Below, in pieces: positions 34,544 through 45,882 of a stretch of DNA of 64,000 bases. How positions within the stretch are numbered: position 1 is the first letter of the stretch; every line of letters starts with the position of its first letter. The position numbers and the translations under genes were made by a program. The stretch spans positions 57,006-121,005 of the forward strand of contig JABANN010000027.1 of the NCBI GenBank assembly GCA_013115125.1, given 5' to 3'. Origin of the DNA: Perkinsus olseni (lineage: Eukaryota; Perkinsozoa; Perkinsida). The notes below the pieces were generated by a model that saw only the letters and a program-made list of their open reading frames with translations, had not been told where the DNA came from and did no database searches.

Positions 34544-37500
34544 TCAAGTGGAACCTCGGGGTGCTATTTCAGATTCTATAACATCGACAACCCGTCGTAG
34601 CTGCTCAGCATTGAGGGTGTTGGCCAAACGGGCTAGCTGCTCTCGAAGGGCTACAGCATCCTCCTCTGAGTTAACGGACTCCGACGCTCTCCGCTTCGCA
34701 CTGCTATTCGGACTCGCCGGTGCAGGCCGCTTCAAACCGAGTTCCTTTGGGGGGATGGTTTCGGTCGCACTGCATTCGGCAAGGACAGGCGACGAGGGCT
34801 CGTCTTGCGATGGAGAGCTCGTCAAGTCCACCACCTCGACACTCAGCGCTCGGTCGGGTGCAACGACGATGTTGCTCGTCACAAAGTCCCACGCCGCGGC
34901 CCATCCGCCATCTGCTAACCCGCCCGCATCAATCCACACGGCACCAAGGATTGCCTCGACGCAGTCAGCAAGCGGCTTAGGACCCCTCCTAACCGTAGCG
35001 CGGCCGGAGGAGAGCTCCCTCACGAAGCGCCTGATGGCACCCAGGAGGGGCGTAGAGAAAGTGTTGAAACGCTTGTGGACGTCCAATCTCTCCACGGCGA
35101 CCTTGGCCAGGTTAGCATTGCAGACGTTATCCGTGAATGCCTTGACCAGCTGCCTGGGGGGTTCCTGATGCTGGAAAAGCCGCCGTAGAACGACCGCGCC
35201 GAGGACGGCATCGCCCAACCATTCCAACCGCTCGTTCGAGTAGGCCGCACTCACCGCTGTCACACTCGCGTGCGTCAGAGACTCCGATAGCAGCCACGGG
35301 TGCTTGCCGAAAACATAACCACCAATCTCTGATGGCGAGTCTTGCACAGCGCCCGTCAGAGTATCGTAGGTGACCGGAGGGTTCCTCAGTCTCTCTCGAA
35401 GGTGGGGCGGGAAGTCCTTCGGCAGCTGCCAGTCGTCCATGTCCCTCTCCTCCCCAGGAGAGCCGTGGGCTATCAGACCACGCGATGGTAGGTTGGGTAC
35501 CAACTGGAACTTAGTGGTGGCTTGCACAGCGGCTTCGATACCGTGGACGTCACATAGGGCGCCGACAAGGGCGAGCAGGCAGCTACGAGCAGCGTTAGCG
35601 ATCGAGACGAGGACCTCCTGTGTGAGAGAAGTACCAGTCTCCGCCGCGCTGTGGATCAAATCCAAAATACCGCCATCGATCGCTTTCTGCGACGTGCGGC
35701 TGTGCGAAATGATCTCCTGCCTGTCGTCTGTGAGCTTCCCCTCGAGAGACGCCTCTCCGGCGGAGAACTGCTGCGACCATACGTACTCGGAGGCCACCAG
35801 TTGCAGGACCGAGCTTCCCAAAGCCTCGTAGCGTTCCGAGTCGACCATCGCATGGCAGCGCTTGGGCGTCAGAACCTCATAGAGCACACGAGGACTGAGT
35901 GGGGGTAGTGCTAGCAGGTTGTACGACTGGGTCATTCTGGAAAGCTCACAAACTGTCCGGGCGAAGTCCAGCAGCAGCCTCGAGTCATCTTTGAAGGCTG
36001 CCAGAACCCCGTCGAATTCCGACCGGTCGACCTCCATGTCTGGCACCATCATCCAGAACTCCTGCCCCTCCTCACATTCGTGCCAGTCTACGCATGGAAC
36101 TTCCCCTGCCGAAAAGATCTCCCTGTGGAAGCCCCAGAGGGTATTCATCAGCGCTAAGTCGACCTCAACCGCCCCCGAGGATCCACCGTGTTGATGGTAA
36201 GGATTCAACGATATCTGCATGGTGCCCATGCTAGAGTCGGACCGACCCAACCCAGATGCCGACAACGGAATGTGACCAACGGCATGACAGACAGCCAGAT
36301 CGAGAGGACCGGGCGTCAGCAGCATCAGCTTGTTGACAGCAGTGGCTCGCTGCCGAGTTTTGTCATATCTGGCCTGCCGCCGGGGCGGCACACTGACGGA
36401 GCTGCTGTCCCATTGCGCCGATAGCGAGTAGGCGTACAGGATATTAACGTCTCTCCAAGGCTTCTTGAAGGCCGACGGTGGCCGCGGGAGGCGGGTAGAG
36501 AGGGAGCGTCGCGCCAGCTCCAGTAGCTCCTCGGAGACGCCGTCCTCATCACTGCTGGATAATATCTTTTTGTTTGGACCATAGCGGTTCCGAAACTGCG
36601 GTGTCACCCATGGCAAAGGAACCAACTTCACCAGCTGACGAGCACAGGCTTCCCGCACGGCACCGGACTCCAGCGGCTGCCATTGGCTCATGGCCCATCG
36701 CGCCGACGGAGGGTTGACGGAAGAGGGCAAAATGACTACTGCCCTGCACCGTCCAGTGCCCTGATCAGACTCCGTGAAAATCCATGGCTCTGGTAAGAAG
36801 AACTCGTCAGTGGAACGGAGCGTTGAACAGAATGCGAATAGCACTGCCTTGGCGCGGCGGCAGGAGATCCGGACCCCGTCCCGGCCGATCACGACCGCTG
36901 GATCGATTCCAGCGTCGATTCCATCAGAATCGTCCTCGTCAGTGTCTGCCTGAATCCAAAAGTCGACCAGTCGAGCCATCTGTTGCTCCTTGGACTCGAA
37001 GTCGGCCACCGAAGCTCTCGCTTTAGTGGCAAACTCCTCTCGCTCATCGACCATCAGGAAAAGCCGCGACGGAGGGTTGACAGACCGAGCGCGGCCGCGC
37101 CGTTGTATGTAGCATCGGACGTTGGGCGGCATGTCCCACAAGATGACACGGTCGCACACGGGCACGTCAACGCCCTCATCACACACTGATGTCGCTATGA
37201 GCACGGCTGCCTCCTCCTTACTCTCGGCCATATCCTTGAACCGCTCGATGGCATCAGCTTGCTCAGAGGCGCTCTCATCACGACCACTGACACAGTAGGG
37301 GCAGCCTAGGGTGGCGGCAATGGCCCGAGCCATGAGACGCTCGCTGACGAAGACGATGGCAGCGTTGTAGTCCGGCGGGCCACTCTCATCGGCCAGGTAC
37401 AGCAGTTCGCCCATCTCGAGGAGCTTATCGCCATCACCACCATTGTCGAGTAGGCTCGGAATGAGCATCTCCCGAATCCACCGCTTGAGTTCCTCTAGGG

Positions 37501-38907
37501 GTTTCCCCAATGGAGCGTCTTTACCTTGGAAGAAGTCCTCGAGGTTGGCGTCGACCAAGATGGCCATGCACACTTCCCAAAGAGAAGTCCGCACTGCATC
37601 GACGACCGGCTGGTCGAAGAGGTCGGCCTCGGCATTCTCTCGGCAGAACTCCTTCAGGCGCTCCACTCGTCGCTGAAGAGAGAAAATGATTCAACGCGTA
37701 ACCTCACCTGGCCAGAGCGAACGCGGCAGTGGAGCAGCTGACTCACCTGCAGACGATCCAGGCTGATGGTAGTCTTGGCCTTGTTATAAGCCTCTGGGAT
37801 CGTGCACTCATCGATATCATCAGTGCTGGCCCGGCAAATGAACTCCAGAGCGTGCGCAGCTGTTCTCGTGCCACACTGAAAAAGAGGAGGAACCTTCCAC
37901 AACGTTGTAGAGGTGTGTCGTCATCCGCGAGCACCTCTACTCACCTCGTGAAGGATCTTCCCCATCTGTCCGAGCATCTCACAGTAATAAGACAAAACGT
38001 GCAGAGGCAAGTCACGCTCATTCGGCCGCAGAGTGATCGGAGGCATACCGAAGTCGGCAGCATCCTTTCCGAGGGTAGTTATAGACCGCCGTAGGGAATA
38101 ATATTCTTCCAGCCACGAAACTCTATGATAGGCGTTGCAGATGAACTTGTGGACACGACCGGGATCAGCGCCACACTCTTGAAAGAACCTTTTACACTGT
38201 GGCGGATACTGGGAGGGCTGGAAGTACTTGAACTCCAGCTGGGGCGCGAACACCCACTGGCCCAGCTCTTCCTCGTTCACCGTCGGCCGAACGACCTCAC
38301 ACTCGCCACCGAGAGCCAAAACCTTCTTAAGTTGCTTCAGATTCTCTTCCACATCCACCCGCTTGCAATTGAGCGGACTGGCTGTTAGTCCGACAAACCT
38401 CTCCGCTCCCTTGGCGAGTTGGGCGAGGTGGCAGTAGGCGTGGCCGCTGTTAGTGCCATTCTTAGAAACGCAGTGATGGCACTCGTCGAAGATGAGAGTA
38501 TCGATCCAGTCGCCCCTAACGAACCCAGACTCCATCGCTCGGCGAAGGACCTCTGGAACACAGACGACCACTGAAGACTCCCTCAGCGCCGCCGCCCACT
38601 CCTTCTCCTCCCACGCAACAGTTTCCTTCACCTCACCGGTGAGAACTAGGACCCTAGGCTCCTCCTGCCGAAGATGCTCCTCGATGTACTTAGCTTGCTG
38701 ATGACAGAGCACCTTGTTGGGCGCGGTGAAGATACATGCCTTCCTCAACTCCCCCTCCCTCTGGCGGTGCATCTGCACCTCAACTCGCTCGTCAAGTAGC
38801 CGCACGGCCACGAGCGTTTTGCCAGACCCCGTCGGCATGAAGGCAACCGTGGACTGATGCTGCCTGATTTTGTCCAGGACCTCGGTCTGGTACTCGCGTA
38901 GTTTCAT
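34544..38907 (-). CDS. Dicer-like endoribonuclease, paralogue 1, spliced (3 exons)
   Basis: Cuts double-stranded RNA into small RNAs. Exon 1 (38907-37945) is a DExD/H helicase start: LREYQTEVLDKIRQ, Walker A MPTGSGKT, DECHH, and LTASPLNCK. Exon 2 (37875-37747) is 43 codons. Exon 3 (37672-34544) has helicase C (ATSVCDEGVDVP; YIQRRGRAR), a Dicer-dimerisation-like region, a poorly conserved platform/PAZ-equivalent segment, then two RNase III domains. RNase IIIa reads SERYEALGSSVLQLVASEY, where the catalytic Asp of LGD is Ser and the later D..E pair is absent. RNase IIIb is intact (ERLEWLGDAVL; LADCVEAILGAVWIDAGG). No dsRBD is visible at the C-terminus. The start at 38907 matches the paralogue's start; the frame stays open upstream to 39069. 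About 1,400 residues. Confidence 0.92.
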
Positions 38908-39291
38908 ATTAAAACTCAAACTGCGACAGTATTCACTCAAGCGGCTGATCTCGAGGAAGATGAGTTTGTGGTAAATGATGCCGATGCCTCCGCGTGGACA
39001 TGGATTATGCCGCTCTACGGTCAAAGCGGGATGTGAGAACGATCTCCCCAGTCCCCCTGGAACCATCATTTACTCGACTCAACGCCACCAATTAGGGTGA
39101 AAAAACTCCTACTGATGACTTCCTAACAGTGTGGCTATACAGTGTAGCAGCGACAGCGCTAACATTCTTGGGAAAATGATCAGCCCACCGGAGCGGAGGG
39201 CGTTAGATGATTCGCCAGCTATGATCAGCCATAGCGAGATCCGTCATCTCTGATCATAGATGGTGTTGAGTAATATCAGTCCCACGCGCCA
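38908..39291. other. Spacer between the tandem Dicer-like genes
   Basis: Presumed promoter of paralogue 1 and 3' end of paralogue 2. Part of it stays open in the paralogue-1 frame (to 39069), but that reading has no homology to the family. Confidence 0.5.
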
Positions 39292-42200
39292 TTAGTGGTT
39301 CGACAAGCCCCTGAGGAGCTCTTGAACGCCTCCCATCTCGTTTAGCCTGGCGAGCACATCTCGCATTAGTCTGGCCTGATCCCTGGGGTTGGGTCGGACT
39401 CTGTTCCGAGCAGGAGTGCTGCTAGAAGTACTGGGAGTCTGCCTGCCGGTGTCGTCAGCTTGCAATCCAGGTATGCGCCTTCGACGCTTCCTCCGCCCAC
39501 CGCCAGTGCCGCTCTCGGGGCCGCCATCTTTCGGATCAGACCGCGGCACCGCCCTCCTGTCGGCTACCTCCAGGGAGAAGACGTTGTCCTTGATGAACTT
39601 TTCGGCAGCATCCCAACCCTCGCCAGCCGAGCCTCCAGCGTCCAACCAAATGGCTCCGATCACAGCCTCGACACAGTCGGCCAGGGCCTTCGGGCCTTTA
39701 GGGACGGGCTGCTCGTCGTGGTAGAGCTCTCTGACATAGCGACCAATGGCGCTCTGCAGCGGGACTGAGAGTACGTTGATTCGACTATGGGCCTCCAGCT
39801 TGAGGACAGCGACCCTCGACAAGTGGAAGTTGCAGGTGTAGTCGATGAAGGCGCTGGGCGTAGCTCTCCCTTCCTCATACAATAGGGACCACACCACTGG
39901 TCCGAGCACGGCATCACCAATCCACTCGAGCCGCTCGTTGGAGTAGGAGGGGCTCGCAGCAGCAACGCTAGCATGTGTGAAGGCCTCCATGAGTAGCCAA
40001 GGGTGACGTCTGAACTCGTAGCCGCCGATGGGTGGTACGTTGAGGCCATCGGCAACCAGAAGGGTGTCGTAGGTCACAGGGGGCCGCAACAGGTAGTTCT
40101 TCACCATAACGGGTATATCCAATGGCAGCCTCATTGCCTCGACTTCTGCTTGCCCACCGACAGCTGAATGAGGGACGAGCTGACCGACTTCGTCAGAGTC
40201 GATGAGCTCTAAGTGACGGAGTAGGTTCATGCCAGCCCTCCAGCCAGCCTCCCCGAATACAACTCCGACAAGGGCAGTGGTTGATGTCCTCAGGGCGTTC
40301 AGGAACGACATTGCTCGGTCCCTCTCCGACACCTCAGCTTGTTGCGCAGCGCCCTCGGCCCTCTGATACCCGGGGAGAGAACAGAACTGCTTGTCACGCC
40401 ACTGGATAGCTGGGGACACTGCAGACAGCAGACCTCGATGAGCGACGCGGTCTCTCACGAGATACGCCTGGCGTTCCTCGGTCAGCTTGCCCTCTAGAGC
40501 AGCATCGCCCTCATCGAACTGCTCAGCCCACACATACTCGGAAGCCAGCATCTCCAACAGAGCGCACCCGAGGGGCTCATGCTTCTCCGAGTCGATCATC
40601 ATCTCGCACTGCTTCGGAGTGAGGGCTTCGAATACCAAATGGAGTGGTATGGCGGCGAGGAATTGAGCCAAAGGGGAAGTCTGGACCCGTGCCAGCTCAG
40701 CCACAGTCAAGCCTATCTCGACCAGGAGCCGAGGGTCATCATAGAAGGCGTCCAAGATATGAGCCATGTCCACCACACCACCGTCACCCGCGGGAACCAT
40801 CATGTAGAAGGGGCGATCCGCAGAGCATTCCCTCCAGTCGTCGGCCACAGTGCCTCCATCGACTTTGACGAAAATCTGACGATAGAAAGCCCAGAGCTTG
40901 TCCATGAGCTCCCCGTCGACTCCTATGACACCATCAGCCGCACCTTCTACTCCCTCTGGCGTCAGTGTGACCTTCACCGTGCCGAGCCTCGCGTCGGACC
41001 TTCCCAGTCCGCTGGCTGAAATGGGTATCTCCTTGACAGCCTCGATCACTCGACCCGGCAGCGGGCCAGGAGTCAAGATGCACAGTTTCTCCAGAGTACT
41101 CACACGCTTCCGCGTCAACTCCTTCCATCTGGCCAACCTCTCCGGGACCTCTATCCCTGCCTGGTGCCACTGAGGCCTCAACCGATAGGCATACATAACC
41201 GTGACACCCTCCGCAGGTTTCACCATCGCCGGGGCTACATCAGGTCTGCGCTCGGCCAACTGATGGGCAGCCAACTCGAGGAGATCAGCTGGAGGGAGGA
41301 GCTCCTCACGGACGCCATCAGCCTTACCCGCAGCGTACATGTTTTTGAACTGGGGTGTCGCCCAAGGCAGCATCGTCAGCTTCCCCAGCTGCCTGGCACT
41401 GGCCTCTCGAATGGCTCTGGCCTTGGTGGTGTGCCAACGGCTCATCGCCCATCTTGCTATCGGTGGATGGACTGAGGATGGCAGTAGGACAGTACAGCGG
41501 AATTGTTCGTCCCTCTTCTCGCCAAAGAACATCGGGGTGGGCGTGAAGAACTCATCAGTGGCCGTAAGGGAGGAGGCAAACTCGTGGAGAGCGCCCTTGG
41601 CGTGTCGGCAGGAGACCCTCACACCTTCTCGCCCGACCACAACTCTCGGATCGATCTCGCTGTCAGAATCATCATCCTCCGAGCCGACGTCTTCCCAGCA
41701 GTCTGCTAGGGTGGCCATCTGAGCTTCTTGCCGTTTGTACCCAGCCAGGGCCTTCTCAGCTCTCCCCACGCCATCGTGGGAGGCCTCGACGAGAACGATG
41801 AGCTCAGATTTCCTAGGCCTGATCTTGCGTGCTCTGCCTCGACGCTGTATGAAGCTGCGGACGTTTGGCGGCACATCCCACATGACAACGCAGTCGCAAA
41901 TGGGAACATCGACCCCTTCATCGCATACGGAGGTGGCGATGAGCACAGCTGGCTGGCAGGCCTCCTCGGCCGTGTCCTTAAACCACTCCAACGCTTCGGT
42001 CTGCTTGCTCACTCTCTCGCCGCTACCACCGACACAATGCCGCAGCCCCAAGGTGGCTGCCAATGCGCGCGCCATCAACCTCTCTCCGACGAAGACTATA
42101 GTAGCAGAGTACTTGGAGTGTGGAAGGTCGTCAAGTTGAAGCACCGAGTGGAGCTTCAGCAGCTTATCACCATCCACGGCCATACCGAGGAGTCGGGGAA

Positions 42201-43585
42201 CGAAGGTGCCGTTGATGTAGCGCTTGAGGTCCTCCAGACTAACACCGGGGATGTCAGCGGTGCCGGCCACCTCAACAAGTTCGAGTCCACTGTAGACGCA
42301 GACGGCTTGGCAGGCCTCCCACAGAGACTCCCTCACAGCGTTGGCCATGGTCCCAGGCCACAGCGGAAACTGGGCGATGTGCTCCTCGAGCCTCTTAATG
42401 CGGAACTGAAAGGAAATAGTGATGACGCAAGAGCTTCCACCTGGCCTACCTTCAGGCGACCCGGTTCAATCTTAGCCTCCGCTTGGTTGTAGAGCTCGGG
42501 AAGGGCGTAGTCCTCGAGGATCTCATCGTGCGTACGACAGATATACGTGAGAGCATGCAATGCAGCTCGACTGCCACCCTGAAAAGAAAGCCTCAGCAAG
42601 TGGTGGGTCGTACCAGAAACTAGCAGACTACCTCGTGCAGGACCTTCCCGAGCTGACCGATCAACTCGCAGTAATAGGATATTTCATTGTGAGGTAGATC
42701 CATGAGGTTAGCGCTGACCAGTCCGACCACAGTGGTGTAGTTGGCATCGATGTGCCTCGACGACTTCCTTATAGCACAGTACTCCTCGAGCCACGACACT
42801 CGCTTGTAAGCACCGCACATGAGGTCATGCAGACGCTGGCCGGCGAGTTCGCAGTCATCAAATCGGCCACAGTTGGGAGAGTAGCTGGCCGAAGCATGCA
42901 GCTCCAATTGAGGGTCCGGCGTGTGGACATACTCCTTCAGCTCGGCATGGGTGGCGGTCGGCCGCACTATCTCGCACTCGCCGTTCAGGGACAGCACGGT
43001 CTTTAACTGCTGCATATTCTTCTGAACGTCCACCTTCTTGCAGTTGATCGGGCTCGCTGTGAGACCAACGTACTTTTCTGCGCCCCTGGCCAGCTGGGCA
43101 AGCTGGCAATAGGGATGACCGCTGCTGACACCCTTCTTGGACACGCAGTGATGACACTCGTCGAAGATCAACGTGTCGATTACAGCAGAGTCCACAAAAT
43201 TGGACGCCAGAACACGTCTGAGGATCTCTGGCACGCAGACGATGACCTCGAAGTCCGACACAACGCCCCTCCACTCCGTACTGCCCCAGTTGTCAATGGC
43301 GGGAGTCTCCCCAGTGAGAACGCGGACTCTGCACCGCTGATCATCGCCGATGTTGCTGCTGATGTAGGCTGCCTGCTGATGGCAAAGGACCTTGTTAGGA
43401 GCACAGAAGACGCAAATCCTCTTGGGTTGGCCATCAGCGGTGTTCCTCAGTTGAAGGGCAAGCCGCTCGCGCAGCAACCAGACAGCCACGAGAGTCTTTC
43501 CCGAGCCGGTCGGCATGAAGGCCACCGTCGACTTATACTCGCGAATCTTGGCGAGCACCTCGAGCTGGTAGCTGCGTAGCTCCAT
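39292..43585 (-). CDS. Dicer-like endoribonuclease, paralogue 2, spliced (3 exons)
   Basis: Same architecture and exon plan as its neighbour: exon 1 43585-42632 (LRSYQLEVLAKIREYKSTVA, MPTGSGKT, DECHHCVSK), exon 2 42578-42450 (also exactly 129 nt), exon 3 42405-39292. Helicase C has ATSVCDEGVDVP and FIQRRGRARK. RNase IIIa reads SEKHEPLGCALLEMLASEY with Cys in place of the catalytic Asp, and again lacks the second acidic pair. RNase IIIb keeps ERLEWIGDAVLG and LADCVEAVIGAIWLDAGG. The C-terminal tail after RNase IIIb is basic and differs from paralogue 1 (GGGRRKRRRRIPG), which could be a nuclear-localisation signal or RNA contact. The conserved exon structure with clear protein divergence points to an old tandem duplication. 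About 1,390 residues. Confidence 0.92.
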
Positions 43586-45882
43586 CTTGGGAGGCTAAGA
43601 AAAGACAACTGAGCCAAAGAGGTACTATCTGAAGAGGTGGTATCTCAGCGAGTCCGCGTTGTACGCAGTGGCCAACGAGGTGGAGCGGACTATACCGTAT
43701 CGGTATCAGCGACTAATGAGTCGCTTCATCTCAGCACCCATCCTTCCCGCTCCTTTCCTCTAAATTGATGACACCAAACGCAACACAGACGATCAGTAGG
43801 GGCCGTCAGCGGACTGTTGACCGTCTCGAAACTCACTATCACTGTCGTAGGCATCTCCAACGATCGCAAACGTTCGACAAACGTGACATGAGCCAGAGAG
43901 ATGCTAAAAGCAATGAACAAGATTATTGGGCTCGAGTCTAGCCGCTAGACGCAGAGAGTAACGACAAAGATTTGGGACTGGTATCTTGGGGTAAGGCCAA
44001 TTATTAGGTGCTCCCTAAGTTGCCGTACGCTGTTTGGATCGAATCTGAATATGAATCACACTTTACTGTTAAGAAGTACAATTTCACAGCCCGTGATTTT
44101 CTAAGAATATTTTGCGTGCAAATCGATCAGATTCTTCCAATTTCTCCAACCACGAAGAGTATTTGCTTTCGAACCAAGGGCATATGCGGTGCAGCATACG
44201 AACATAATCACTGAGCTTCCGTTGCGAAATAATATCATGGAAGGACAGAATGCTGGAACGCACGGATTTTGAGCATTATGCCCTTGAAGGGCAAAATGGG
44301 GAAGTTCCATGATAATGAATTTTTCATGATCCGGGTTTTTCAAAAAGCCGATTCTCTAACAATTTGCTGCCCGGTGTATAGGCCGTACAACCAATGGCGA
44401 GGAAATAGTGTGTCACTGCCCCGTGTCCCAATTTTTGGCCCGAACGCAACCGTATCCGCTGGATCATAAGCGTGCAGCAAGCTGAAAACAGTGATAATTC
44501 AAGAGCTCCTACGGTTTATTGTACGTCTGCTCTCGTACGATCTCGACACTCCTACTTCCCGCGTCTCGAGTTACGTGCGTAGGGAGGTTCCTATCCTTAC
44601 ATAACTTGGTAGCAGTTTCTCGTTGAATGCCTCAGGCTAAGTGCTGACCAGACTCACGACCTGGATTTCTTCAAAGTCGAATCAAATCTGAAGCGTCGAA
44701 CCCTCCTGACTGACAAGCGCTCAAGCGAAGTCGCTGTTGCTTAGGCACCCGAGTAGAGAAGCCGTTGCAAGCCTGACATGGGAACAGCGGTCTAATGGGC
44801 AGGCCACCGAGATACGGATCATATCGCCCTTCTCGAAGGTCTCCGAATCTTCCTCAGTAGCGGGTATGTTGAACCCAGCCTTGTACCCAAACATAGCTTG
44901 AGTCAAAGCAGCGCTTTCCTCCGCGCAGGTAGGGGGCTAACCTTCGGTAAGACACGTCACCGGGGCAAGGCGGAACGGTGAGCCTCGACCAATTCTAGAG
45001 TGGACGAGACCGGTAACTGACGTAGCTTCACGGAACCCGTGGGTACTCGGGCTCTCAACACCGTTTATAGAAAAGGCCCCATCTACGTCACCTAGGGAGC
45101 TATGGGTTTCGATTGCCTTGTGGTTACGGTCATAAGCTTATATCGGGTGTACAACATTACCAGGGCTAGGAGCCTCCAAACTTGCGGCCCGCAAGCGTTT
45201 GCGTAGAGTAATAATGAGAAGAGCGCGAATTAAGACTCTTAAATTAAGTCTCAATTCAAAAGGAGTCGAGGGGTCATTAGTACTAAGGACTCCTTACGGC
45301 CATTCTCCTTAGTAAGGAGAATGGCCGTAAAACGCTCCACCTGAGGGCCTTGAGCGGCTCTAGTTGAGCGGCTCTGGCGGCCAGAGTCTGGCCAACGCAT
45401 TCCTACCTTGTTCAGTGTCGCACTTCTCCGGCGTTACGCCGGCGGCGCAGGGGAGGCCGGAATCGCTTCCGAATAAACGCCAGGGAGGAGAAAGGGGAAG
45501 CATCCTCCCAGAAGATGAACATAGCGGGACGGATGACGCTATCGGAGAGCAGATTAACCCAGAGCAATCAGCCAATAGAACGGGGCCTGTCACTGCCTCT
45601 TCAACAGGCAGTGCCCAAATCATCTCGGTGAATGCAGTGTTGCCAACCGACGTCATCACGACGCGATCAAAACCATGATATGGATTCAAGCGCACTCCGA
45701 ACGCTGGAGGTGGAGGTGGGTCGAAAACTCTCACAATATATTCAGCCTAGCCGTCTCTGCTCGACAACCTCAACGACCATCACCAACACGACACGGTCGC
45801 TACAGTGGATGACATGCATGATACTATTGCTATAGGAAACCATGGAGAGGTATTGTTCTCCTCAGCATTGTTCAGAGCATCA
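43586..45882. other. 2.3-kb intergenic region with AT-rich part and a long palindrome
   Basis: Separates the 5' end of Dicer-like paralogue 2 from the 3' end of POLA1, both minus strand. About 44000-44480 is AT-rich. No convincing coding exon, tRNA or rRNA was found. A 37-bp palindrome lies at 45294-45330, and GAGCGGCTCT occurs twice at about 45352-45374. Confidence 0.45.
45294..45330. repeat. Perfect 18-bp inverted repeat with 1-nt centre
   Basis: Left arm TTACGGCCATTCTCCTTA (45294-45311), one G, then its exact reverse complement (45313-45330). Can form a very stable hairpin or cruciform. There is no T-run after it and it is about 550 bp from the POLA1 stop. Confidence 0.9.

Noticed and set aside
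37921-39069. Starting Dicer-like paralogue 1 at 39069
   Set aside because: The paralogue and the family begin at the LREYQ-type motif just after the ATG at 38907; the extra 54 residues have no counterpart.
41728-42492. 254-codon plus-strand ORF over the second Dicer-like gene
   Set aside because: It is antisense to conserved helicase sequence and has no motif of its own.
44900-45120. Possible structural RNA fragment
   Set aside because: GC-rich and stem-prone, but no recognisable rRNA, tRNA or snRNA signature could be matched.
45360-45734. 124-codon minus-strand ORF downstream of POLA1
   Set aside because: Low-complexity, no homology that I recognise, and no splice neighbours; regarded as chance.
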